A stretch of DNA of 64,000 nt, taken from contig NZ_JAKFYR010000005.1 in assembly GCF_022554085.1 (NCBI RefSeq), positions 186,001 to 250,000 on the forward strand, read 5' to 3'. The notes beneath the pieces were generated by a model. It saw nothing but the letters and a program-made list of their open reading frames with translations, did no database searches and was not told the DNA's origin. Source of the stretch: Rhodococcus sp. CH91. GTDB lineage: Bacteria > Actinomycetota > Actinomycetes > Mycobacteriales > Mycobacteriaceae. Both the position numbers and the translations under genes were made by a program. Each line of letters opens with the position of its first letter. The stretch's first letter is position 1. Shown here in pieces: positions 10,230 to 17,830 of this stretch.

Positions 10230-10814
10230 ATGTCCAGACACGTGTCCAGAAACGTGAATCTCGAATCGACCCGTCGCCGCCTGACCGAGAGGCAGGCCGA
10301 CACGGTCGCGAGGCTCACGCAGGCCGCGGTCGACGTCCTCCGCGAGGAGGGATTCGCGGGCCTGACGGTCCGGATGGTCGCCGCTCGTGCCGGGGTCGCC
10401 CCCGCCACGGCGTACACCTACTTCTCGTCCAAGGAACACCTGGTCGCAGAAGTGTTCTGGAGACGGCTCGCCAACGCTCCCGCGACCGACGCCGAACCGG
10501 AGAACCGCGCCGATCGGGTGGTCGCGGTCCTGCGCGGGATCGCCCTGCTGATGGCGGACGAGCCCGAACTCGCGGCAGCCGTCACGAGCGCGCTGCTCGG
10601 TCACGATCCGGATGTCGAACATCTGCGCGCCCGTATCGGACTCGACATCCGCAACCGGATCTCGGTGGCACTCGGCGCCGATTCCGATCCGGACGTACTC
10701 GAAGCACTCGAACTGCTCTACGCCGGAGCGCTGGTCCGGGCCGGCATGGGCTACGGCACCTACGAGAAACTCGCCGACAGGCTGGAGACATCAGCCCGAC
10801 TTCTATTGGAGTGA
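10230..10814 (+). CDS. TetR-family regulator of the CYP51 locus (Rv0767c-like)
   Basis: 194 residues from the ATG, with TetR DNA-binding helices in LTVRMVAARAGVAPATAYTYF and a C-terminal ligand domain. It is three bases upstream of a P450 gene, so it heads the plus-strand operon. The first 22 bases of the reading frame are themselves the 20-bp operator (10232-10251). Translation either starts at this ATG on a leaderless message, or at the in-frame GTG at 10254, just past the operator. Neither start has a Shine-Dalgarno sequence. Autorepression and control of the 6411 operon are the natural reading. Confidence 0.85.
   Translation: MSRHVSRNVNLESTRRRLTERQADTVARLTQAAVDVLREEGFAGLTVRMVAARAGVAPATAYTYFSSKEHLVAEVFWRRLANAPATDAEPENRADRVVAVLRGIALLMADEPELAAAVTSALLGHDPDVEHLRARIGLDIRNRISVALGADSDPDVLEALELLYAGALVRAGMGYGTYEKLADRLETSARLLLE
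10232..10251. promoter_or_regulatory. operator copy 2 of the 20-bp TetR-type inverted repeat
   Basis: GTCCAGACACGTGTCCAGAA overlaps the annotated start of the TetR gene. It matches the reverse-strand copy at 6427-6446 in 19 of 20 positions. Placement over the translation/transcription start fits autorepression of the tetR-P450-CYP51 operon. Confidence 0.74.
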
Positions 10815-10817
10815 TCC

Positions 10818-12029
10818 ATGATCCAGGCCTCTCTCGGCCCTCCGACGTTCGATCCGTACGACTACTCCTTCCACGACGACCCGTATCCCACCTATCGCCG
10901 CCTCCGTGAGGAGGCGCCGGCCTATTTCAATCCCGACCTCGAATTCTGGGCGTTGTCCCGCCACGCCGATGTCGTCGCCGCCTTCCGCGACAACACCCGG
11001 CTCTCGAGCGCCAACGGCGTCTCTCTCGATCCCTCCGCCTACGGCCCCAACGCGCACAAGGTGATGTCCTTCCTTGCGATGGACGACCCGCGTCACATGC
11101 GGATGCGCCGGCTCGTCTCCACGGGGTTCACCCCGCGTCGCGTCGCCGACCTCGAGGGACGCATCCTCGAACTGACCCTGCGCCATCTCGAACCTGCTGT
11201 GGACGCCGGACGATTCGACTGGATCGCAGACTTCGCGGGAAAGCTCCCCATGGACGTCATCTCCGAACTCATGGGCGTGCCCGAATCCGATCGCGACGAG
11301 ATCCGCCGGCTCGCCGACCTCGTCGTCCACCGCGAGGAGGGTGTCCTCGACGTACCGGTCGCCGCTATGGAGGCATCGCTGAACCTGGTCGGCTACTACG
11401 CCGACATGCTCGCCGAACGCAGGCGGAAGGAGACCTCCGATCTCACCTCGGCGCTGATGGTCGCGGAGACCGAAGGCGACCGGCTCACCGACGACGAGAT
11501 CATCGGCTTCATGTTCCTCATGGTGGTCGCGGGAAACGAGACCACCACGAAACTCCTCGGGAATGCTCTGTACTGGGGTGCGCACTACAAGTCCGAGGCC
11601 CGGCAGGTGCTCCACGATCCTGCCCGCGCCCCGGAATGGGTCGAGGAGACCCTCCGCTTCGACACGTCGAGCCAGATCGTCGCCCGCACCGCCGTCGAGG
11701 ACATCGACCTGCACGACACCACCATCCGTTCCGGCGACAAGGTCCTGCTGCTCATCGGATCCGCCAACCGCGACTCCGACGTCTTCGATGCCGCCGACGA
11801 GTTCCGGATCGGGCGCGACAGTTCCCAGAAGATCGCCAGTTTCGGTGGGGGAGTGCACTTCTGTCTCGGTGCTCATCTCGCCCGTCTCGAAGCCAATATC
11901 GCACTCGAACAGTTCGCACGACGCGTCGCGGACTACGAGATCGACGAAGACCGTTGCGAACGTGTCCACTCCACCAACGTCCGAGGCTTCGCAGCCCTGC
12001 CCGTAGAGGTCACCGAACGACATGCCTAG
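10818..12029 (+). CDS. cytochrome P450 (CYP123-like)
   Basis: 403 residues. AGNETTT is at 238-244, the ExxR pair is in VEETLRF, and the heme loop SFGGGVHFCLG has Cys349 as the iron ligand. From memory it occupies the position of CYP123 (Rv0766c) relative to CYP51 in M. tuberculosis. It begins three bases after the TetR stop and overlaps the following SDR by eight bases, so it is translationally coupled within the CYP51 operon. Substrate unknown; the ferredoxin at 14173 is the probable electron donor. Confidence 0.9.
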   Translation: MIQASLGPPTFDPYDYSFHDDPYPTYRRLREEAPAYFNPDLEFWALSRHADVVAAFRDNTRLSSANGVSLDPSAYGPNAHKVMSFLAMDDPRHMRMRRLVSTGFTPRRVADLEGRILELTLRHLEPAVDAGRFDWIADFAGKLPMDVISELMGVPESDRDEIRRLADLVVHREEGVLDVPVAAMEASLNLVGYYADMLAERRRKETSDLTSALMVAETEGDRLTDDEIIGFMFLMVVAGNETTTKLLGNALYWGAHYKSEARQVLHDPARAPEWVEETLRFDTSSQIVARTAVEDIDLHDTTIRSGDKVLLLIGSANRDSDVFDAADEFRIGRDSSQKIASFGGGVHFCLGAHLARLEANIALEQFARRVADYEIDEDRCERVHSTNVRGFAALPVEVTERHA

Positions 12030-12807
12030 ATTCGAACCCCACCCCGAGCGGCGTCCCGCGCTCGTCGCCGGAGCGTCCTCCGGCATCGGAACGGCCACCG
12101 CCTACGCTCTCGCGGAACTCGGCCATCCGGTCGCGCTCGGTGCGCGGCGGGTGGAGGAATGCGAGGCCGTCGCCGACAAGATCCGCGCCGAAGGCGGGGA
12201 GGCGTACGCGCACTTCCTCGACGTCGCGTCCACCGACTCGGTCGACGAATTCGTCTCCGCCGCCGAGGCTGCGCTCGGACCCACCGAGATCGTCGTCTCC
12301 GGTGCAGGCGACATGGACTTCGCACTGCCGCACGAGATGGATCCCGAGCGTTTCGCGTTCCAGGTGAACGTGCACCTGGTCGGTACGCAACGACTCGCCC
12401 ATCGCGTGCTTCCGGGCATGATCGAACGGAGGCGCGGCGACTTCGTCGTCATCGGTTCGGACTGTGCCGACGTCCCCCGGCCCAGGATGGGCGCGTACGT
12501 CGCCGCGAAGACCGGACTCGAGGCACTCGTGCGCGAGATGCGCATGGAACTCGAAGGCACCGGGGTGCGCGCGTCGGTCGTCCGTCCCGGACCGACCCAG
12601 ACCGCCGCCGGAATGAGCGCGCCGGCAGAGGTTCTCGAACCCCTGCTGGGTGACTGGGAACGCTGGGGATTCGCTCGTCACCCTTATTTCCTCCGCGCGT
12701 CGGACATCGCGTCGGCCGCGGTCGCGGTGGTGTCGGCACCCCGCGGGTCCCACCTCGTGCTGATCGAGGTCCAACCCGAAGCACCCCTCCGGAAGGGCAA
12801 CGGATGA
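12022..12807 (+). CDS. short-chain dehydrogenase/reductase (Rv0765c-like)
   Basis: 261 residues, an SDR with AGASSGIG near the N terminus and the active-site sequence GSDCADV...YVAAK (Ser, Tyr and Lys present). It lies between the two P450 genes, overlapping the first by eight bases and CYP51 by four (ATGA). A role as an oxidoreductase acting on a hydroxylated P450 product is likely, for example a 3-hydroxy/keto-steroid interconversion, but the substrate is not shown. Confidence 0.86.
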   Translation: MPRFEPHPERRPALVAGASSGIGTATAYALAELGHPVALGARRVEECEAVADKIRAEGGEAYAHFLDVASTDSVDEFVSAAEAALGPTEIVVSGAGDMDFALPHEMDPERFAFQVNVHLVGTQRLAHRVLPGMIERRRGDFVVIGSDCADVPRPRMGAYVAAKTGLEALVREMRMELEGTGVRASVVRPGPTQTAAGMSAPAEVLEPLLGDWERWGFARHPYFLRASDIASAAVAVVSAPRGSHLVLIEVQPEAPLRKGNG

Positions 12808-14162
12808 CAACTCTCGTCGATCCCCAGCAGGTATCCGGTGGCGAGCACGAACACGGCCACCTCGAAGAATTGCGCACCGATCCCATCTCGCTCATGCGCC
12901 GGGTCCGCGAGGAATGCGGTGACGTCGGCGTCTTCCGGCTCGCCGACAAGAAGGTCGTATTGCTCTCCGGTGCGGGAGCCAACGAATTCTTCTTCCGCGC
13001 CGACGACGAAGAACTCGACCAGCAGGCGGCCTATCCGTTCATGAAGCCGGTCTTCGGCGAGGGTGTCGTCTTCGATGCCAGTCCCGAGCGGCGCAAGGAG
13101 ATGCTCCACAACACGGCATTGCGCGGCGAGCAGATGAAGGGCCATGCCGCGACCATCGACCGCGAAGTGCAGGACATGGTCGCCGGATGGGGTGACGAAG
13201 GCGAGATCGATCTGCTCGAATTCTTCGCCGAGCTGACCATCTACACGTCGTCGGCATGCCTGATCGGCAAGAAGTTCCGCGACCAGCTCGACGGGCGTTT
13301 CGCGCATCTCTATCACGATCTCGAAAAAGGCACGGATGCACTGGCGTTCGTCGACCCGTACGCGCCGATCGAGAGCTTCCGCCGGCGCGACGAGGCGCGC
13401 CGCGGACTGGTCGCACTCGTGCAGGAGATCATGAACGGCCGCATCGCGAATCCGCCGAAGGGCAAGGACGATCGCGACATGCTCGATGTGCTCGTCTCGA
13501 TCGTGGACGAGCACGGCAACGAACGTTTCGGTGCCGACGAGATCACCGGCATCTTCATCTCGATGATGTTCGCCGGCCACCACACCACCTCGGGGACCGC
13601 GGCGTGGGCCCTGATCGAACTGCTGCGCAATCCGGAGTACATGAGCCGGGTCACCGAGGAGCTCGACGCCCTCTACGCCGACGGCGAGAGCGTGAGCTTC
13701 CATGCGCTGCGGCAGATCCCGGTTCTCGAAGCGGTTCTCAAGGAAACCCTGAGGTTGCATCCACCGCTGATCCTGTTGCTGCGGGTCGCGCGTGGCGACT
13801 TCGAGGTCGGAGGATATCGCATTGCGCAGGGTGATCTCGTCGGTGCCACCCCGGCGATCTCGAACCGCATCCCGGAGGACTTCCCGGATCCGGACTCCTT
13901 CGATCCCGGACGCTACATCGACCCGAACCAGGAGGACATCGTCAACCGATGGACCTGGATCCCGTTCGGGGCGGGCCGGCATCGCTGTGTGGGAGCGGCG
14001 TTCGCGCTCATGCAACTCAAGGCCATATTCTCTGTCCTGCTGCGCGACTTCGAGTTCGAACCGGCGCAGCCGCTCGAGAGCTACCGGAACGACCATTCGA
14101 AGATGGTGGTCCAGCTCGCACAGCCGTGCACCGTGCGGTACCGGCGTCGCGCCCGGAAGTGA
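12804..14162 (+). CDS. cyp51: CYP51 sterol 14alpha-demethylase
   Basis: 452 residues, matching bacterial CYP51 over its whole length as I recall the M. tuberculosis enzyme. The CYP51 signature (Tyr77 through FGEGVVFDASPERR), the I-helix AGHHTT at 257-262 with the His typical of CYP51, the ExxR in KETLRLHPP, and the heme loop FGAGRHRCVG with Cys395 are all present. It removes the 14alpha-methyl group of lanosterol-type sterols in three oxidations, using ferredoxin electrons. Actinobacteria with this gene generally lack complete sterol synthesis, so its physiological substrate is open. Ferredoxin follows directly. Confidence 0.97.
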   Translation: MTTLVDPQQVSGGEHEHGHLEELRTDPISLMRRVREECGDVGVFRLADKKVVLLSGAGANEFFFRADDEELDQQAAYPFMKPVFGEGVVFDASPERRKEMLHNTALRGEQMKGHAATIDREVQDMVAGWGDEGEIDLLEFFAELTIYTSSACLIGKKFRDQLDGRFAHLYHDLEKGTDALAFVDPYAPIESFRRRDEARRGLVALVQEIMNGRIANPPKGKDDRDMLDVLVSIVDEHGNERFGADEITGIFISMMFAGHHTTSGTAAWALIELLRNPEYMSRVTEELDALYADGESVSFHALRQIPVLEAVLKETLRLHPPLILLLRVARGDFEVGGYRIAQGDLVGATPAISNRIPEDFPDPDSFDPGRYIDPNQEDIVNRWTWIPFGAGRHRCVGAAFALMQLKAIFSVLLRDFEFEPAQPLESYRNDHSKMVVQLAQPCTVRYRRRARK

Positions 14163-14172
14163 GGTTCGCGAG

Positions 14173-14367
14173 ATGAGGATCGAAGCAGATCTCGATCTGT
14201 GTCAGGGACACGCCATGTGCTCGATGGAAGCTCCGGACGTGTTCGCCGTCGCCAAGCGGGGCGAGGTGGAAATCCTTCTCGACCCTGTGCCCGACGGGAT
14301 GCGTCCCGCCGTGGAAGACGCGGTGAAGTACTGCCCCACACAAGCCCTTCGCATCGTCGAAGACTGA
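14173..14367 (+). CDS. 3Fe-4S ferredoxin (CYP51 redox partner)
   Basis: 64 residues, a small P450-type ferredoxin. Cluster ligands Cys10, Cys16 and Cys54 are present, while the second position of the usual 4Cys motif is His13 (C-x2-H-x2-C...CP), diagnostic of a [3Fe-4S] or variant cluster. It follows cyp51 by ten bases, as Rv0763c follows Rv0764c. It should carry electrons from a ferredoxin reductase (none in this window) to the P450s here. Confidence 0.95.
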   Translation: MRIEADLDLCQGHAMCSMEAPDVFAVAKRGEVEILLDPVPDGMRPAVEDAVKYCPTQALRIVED

Positions 14368-14382
14368 AGATCAGGAGACCGG

Positions 14383-14934
14383 ATGGCCACGTTCGATCGC
14401 GCCGAGCTCGACGAGATGATCACCCGATGGGTCGACGCCAACAAGCGGGCCGAGGCCGAGGGCAACTGGAAACCGTTGGCCGAGATGTATACCGAGGACG
14501 CGACCTACGGCTGGAATTACGGGCCGAAGGACGAGTTCATGGCGGTCGGGCGTGAGGAGATCCGCGAACTCGCCCTCGGACAGGAGATGGCAGGCCTCGA
14601 AGGCTGGCAATACCCCTATCAGCAGTTCGTCGTGGACGACCGATCCGGGGACGTCATCGGGTTCTGGAAGCAGGTCGCCGATGCCACCCGGGAGAACGGC
14701 GACCATTATTCGGTGCAGGGTATCGGCGGAAGCTGGTTTCGCTACGGCGGCGACTTCCGGTGGTCCTGGCAGCGCGACTTCTTCGATTTCGGCAACGTCT
14801 CGCATCTGTTCCTCGAGATGATCACTGCGAACGCGCTCTCCGACGGTATGAACGCACGCATCGAACGATCGACCTCGAAGACCCGGCTGCCCGGTTGGTA
14901 CCGGGTCGGTGAGTCACCGGTTCCGCTGTGGTGA
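14383..14934 (+). CDS. NTF2/SnoaL-like protein of the CYP51 operon (Rv0762c-like)
   Basis: 183 residues. The N-terminal RWVDANKRAEAEGNWKPLAE and the Tyr/Trp-rich strands (YGWNYG, DDRSGDVIGFWKQ, WFRYGGDFRWSWQRD) suggest a SnoaL/NTF2-like alpha+beta cone fold, as in ketosteroid isomerases and ring-cleavage or cyclase proteins. It lies 15 bp after the ferredoxin and overlaps the next gene (GTGA). Isomerase or lipid-binding function is possible. No catalytic residues can be assigned with confidence. Confidence 0.72.
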   Translation: MATFDRAELDEMITRWVDANKRAEAEGNWKPLAEMYTEDATYGWNYGPKDEFMAVGREEIRELALGQEMAGLEGWQYPYQQFVVDDRSGDVIGFWKQVADATRENGDHYSVQGIGGSWFRYGGDFRWSWQRDFFDFGNVSHLFLEMITANALSDGMNARIERSTSKTRLPGWYRVGESPVPLW

Positions 14935-16187
14935 GGGCCGTGGAGGCCGGTGAATCGTTTGCTGCGCTCTCCCGGTCCGATCTCGCTGCGCTCGTACCCG
15001 AACTGTTGCTGTGCGGCCAGCTCATCGACCGTTCGGGCATGGCGCACCTGATCTCCGCCTTCGGGCGGGAGGGAATGACGGAGGTCGCCATCGAGGAATG
15101 GCAGGCCTCGTCACCCTGGTACACCCGGCGGATGCAGCGCGCTCTGCGGTTCGAGGGCGACGACGTGGTCACCATCTTCAAGGGGATGCAACTCGATATC
15201 GGCGCACCTCCGCAGTTCATGGACTTCCGTTATCGCGTCCACGACCGCGATCACGGTGAGTTCCGGCTCGACCACTGCGGTGCCCTGATGGACGTCGAAC
15301 CACTCGGCGACGCCTATGTCACCGCGATGTGCCACGAGATCGAGGACCCCACCTTCGACGCGACCGCGCTCGCGACGAACCCGCACGTGCAGGTGCGCCC
15401 GATCCATCGTCCTCCGCGCAGTCCCGCCGACCGGCATCCCCACTGCGCGTGGACGGTCACCATCGACCCCTCCCACGTGCCGCCGGCTGTCGCGCCGCAC
15501 ACCGAAGCGCTGGGCCGGACGGTGGCGGTCGCGGTGGAACTGAGTCCCGTCGACCGTGAGGGGGAGGGCCGGCACGATTACTCCGGCCCGCTGCTGTCCG
15601 ATCTGCGGTTCGGCGAATTCTCGAAGTCCGCGCTCGTGCGCATCGCCGAAGAGGTGTGCCTGCAACACCACATGCTCGCACTCGGCTTCCTCATGGGAGT
15701 GCGCAAACGGACCGACGAGCAGTCGGCCCTCGAACTCGCCCGCAAGCAGCTCACGGGGATCGCGGGACTGACAGCGGAGCGCATCCGCCGCGTCCTCGAC
15801 CTACCGGCGACCTTCGACGGCCTGGCCACGGTACTCGACGTCCATCCCCTGCTCGCGCCGCGCCAGTACGTCGAGCGGGTCCTGTGCGACGACGGCGGCG
15901 CGCTCGAGCTGCGCATCGGCCGACGCGGCGGCGCCGCTACCGACGGGGCGTGGCCGACGCTGATCGATGCCGATCACCTCGGTGCGCTCGACGCTCTCGT
16001 GCGCGGCGTCGACCCGCATTTCTCCACTCGGGTGGTCTCGGAGGACGAGGACGCCCTCGTCGTCGAGATCGTCCGCGACGAGCATCCCGCGAAGGAATGC
16101 GCCGAGGTGGCTGTCACCCGCTTCAGCTCGGGCTCGTCCTTCGAGTTCCGCGATCGGGGAATTCCCCTGCCGCTCACGGTCGTCTGA
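14931..16187 (+). CDS. uncharacterised conserved protein in the CYP51 operon
   Basis: 418 residues that I do not recognise. It starts at a GTG overlapping the upstream stop (GTGA). The N-terminal half holds a run of His/Cys/acidic residues (FRLDHCGALMDVEP, AMCHEIEDP) and a RPIHRPPR turn. The middle has an alpha-helical region with EVCLQHHMLALGFL, and the C-terminal half is rich in Asp/Glu/Arg. No signal peptide or membrane span is visible. Position between the NTF2-like gene and the Tat-exported GMC oxidase implies a role on the same substrate. The His/Cys pattern could be a metal or heme site, but that is a guess. Confidence 0.65.
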   Translation: MRAVEAGESFAALSRSDLAALVPELLLCGQLIDRSGMAHLISAFGREGMTEVAIEEWQASSPWYTRRMQRALRFEGDDVVTIFKGMQLDIGAPPQFMDFRYRVHDRDHGEFRLDHCGALMDVEPLGDAYVTAMCHEIEDPTFDATALATNPHVQVRPIHRPPRSPADRHPHCAWTVTIDPSHVPPAVAPHTEALGRTVAVAVELSPVDREGEGRHDYSGPLLSDLRFGEFSKSALVRIAEEVCLQHHMLALGFLMGVRKRTDEQSALELARKQLTGIAGLTAERIRRVLDLPATFDGLATVLDVHPLLAPRQYVERVLCDDGGALELRIGRRGGAATDGAWPTLIDADHLGALDALVRGVDPHFSTRVVSEDEDALVVEIVRDEHPAKECAEVAVTRFSSGSSFEFRDRGIPLPLTVV

Positions 16188-16209
16188 CACCCGTCGAGGA
16201 GAACCGTCG

Positions 16210-17781
16210 GTGAATACCGCGCTGTCGCGTCGTACTTTCCTGCGTGGAGCCGTGGTCGGTGGCGTCGGCGCAGCCGCGTACTCGTGGTCACCGATCCCGC
16301 GAGCCCGCGCCGAGGTCATCGAGGAACGTCACCGCGCCGTCGTCGTCGGGAGCGGATTCGGCGGTGCGATCACCGCGATGCACCTGGGGCGGGCCGGGAT
16401 CCGGACGCTCGTCCTCGAACGCGGTATCCGCTGGCCCACCGGTCCGAACGCGGAGACCTTCCCGCACATGCTGCAACCCGATCGGCGGATGTCGTGGCTG
16501 TCGCCGGCCCCGGTGATGCCCGGGACCCCGCCCGTGCCGACCGAGCCCTACACGGGCCTGATCGAAAGGGTGCCCGGCCGCGGCATGGACATCCTGTGCG
16601 GCGCCGGGGTCGGCGGTAGTTCGCTGGCCTATCACGGCATGACCCTGCAGCCGGATGCGGAGCGATTCGCGCAGTCCGTGTCGTCCGCGATCGACTACGA
16701 CCTCCTCGCATCCGATCACTACCCGCGGGTGGCGCGGATGCTGCGTGTCGCGACCGTGCCCGACGACATCCTGAACCACGAGCGGTACCTGACGTCGCGG
16801 CGGTTCCTCGAACGGGCCGCGGCCGAAGGCCACGAGACCTTCCGTGTCCCGATGTGCATCGACTGGGAGTTCGCGCGCCGGGAACTGCGGGGCGAGGTGA
16901 AGCCGTCCTACACCACCGGTGACGTGATCTACGGGGCCAACAACGGTGGCAAGTTCTCCGTCGACGTCACCTATCTCGCCGAGGCCGAACGAACGGGTTT
17001 CGTCACGGTCGCTCCCTTGCACCGGGTCACCGACATCGAACGTGCGCCGAACGGCACATGGATCACACACGTCGACAGGATCGGCACGGACGGAACGGTT
17101 CTCGAACGCAAGCGGCTCGTCTCCGATGCCCTGTTCCTCGGTGCGGGTTCGGCCGGCACGACCCGTCTGCTCGTCAAGGCGCGGGCGAAGGGCCTCGTCC
17201 CGGATCTGCCGGACGGTGTCGGCACCGGCTGGGGGAACAACGGCGACAGGGTGTTCGCCGTGACGGGCCCGCTCGTGGGCGCCGGTGACCGCCAGGGCGG
17301 CCCGGCATGTGTCGGCATGCGGGACCACACCGACCCGGCCGGATCGCTCATGATCGTCAACGGTCCGGTGCCGTTCCCTGTCGATGTCGGGACGACGACG
17401 ATGATCGGGCTCGGGGTCGTGAAGGGCGCGGGGGTATGGCATTACGACGCCGGACGCGACGACGCGGTGCTGCACTGGGATCAGGCCTACGACCGCGACC
17501 TCACCCGCGCGATCGAGACGCGGATCCGTCGGATCGCCGGGCCCGCGGCGGTCGTGATCGACATCAACGCGGTGGACGTCAACACCTTCCACCCGCTCGG
17601 TGGTGCCCCCTTCGGTTCGGTCTGCGACGAGGCCGGCCGGGTGCACGGCCAGCGCGGACTCTACGTCGTGGACGGAGCGAAGGTGCCCGGCTCGACCGGC
17701 GCGTGCAACCCGTCGATGACCATCGCCGCGCTCGCGGAGTACGGCGCGGACCGGATCGTGCGGCGAGACCTCCGAGAATGA
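16210..17781 (+). CDS. Tat-exported GMC oxidoreductase, cholesterol-oxidase-like
   Basis: 523 residues from a GTG preceded by GAGGA. A twin-arginine signal (RRTFLRG, residues 7-13) ends in RARA around residue 34. FAD-binding GSGFGG follows at 47-52. C-terminal HPLGG (His461) and NPSMTIAALAE (Asn500) match the active-site His and Asn of class I cholesterol oxidases. The protein would oxidise a 3beta-hydroxysteroid to the ketone using oxygen, outside the membrane. It closes the CYP51 operon. Sterol specificity is inferred from these motifs and context; another sterol-like alcohol is possible. Confidence 0.88.
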   Translation: MNTALSRRTFLRGAVVGGVGAAAYSWSPIPRARAEVIEERHRAVVVGSGFGGAITAMHLGRAGIRTLVLERGIRWPTGPNAETFPHMLQPDRRMSWLSPAPVMPGTPPVPTEPYTGLIERVPGRGMDILCGAGVGGSSLAYHGMTLQPDAERFAQSVSSAIDYDLLASDHYPRVARMLRVATVPDDILNHERYLTSRRFLERAAAEGHETFRVPMCIDWEFARRELRGEVKPSYTTGDVIYGANNGGKFSVDVTYLAEAERTGFVTVAPLHRVTDIERAPNGTWITHVDRIGTDGTVLERKRLVSDALFLGAGSAGTTRLLVKARAKGLVPDLPDGVGTGWGNNGDRVFAVTGPLVGAGDRQGGPACVGMRDHTDPAGSLMIVNGPVPFPVDVGTTTMIGLGVVKGAGVWHYDAGRDDAVLHWDQAYDRDLTRAIETRIRRIAGPAAVVIDINAVDVNTFHPLGGAPFGSVCDEAGRVHGQRGLYVVDGAKVPGSTGACNPSMTIAALAEYGADRIVRRDLRE

Positions 17782-17785
17782 ACGA

Positions 17786-17818
17786 CGCGGCGCCGGGGGA
17801 GTGTTCTCCGGCGCCGCG
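17786..17818. terminator. bidirectional hairpin between convergent genes
   Basis: Perfect 11-bp arms CGCGGCGCCGG (17786-17796) and CCGGCGCCGCG (17808-17818) surround an 11-base loop. The hairpin sits five bases after the GMC oxidase stop and 12 bases before the stop of the convergent flavoprotein gene. There is no T-run, but position and strength fit a shared terminator. Confidence 0.75.
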
Positions 17819-17830
17819 ATCGAGTGTGTT

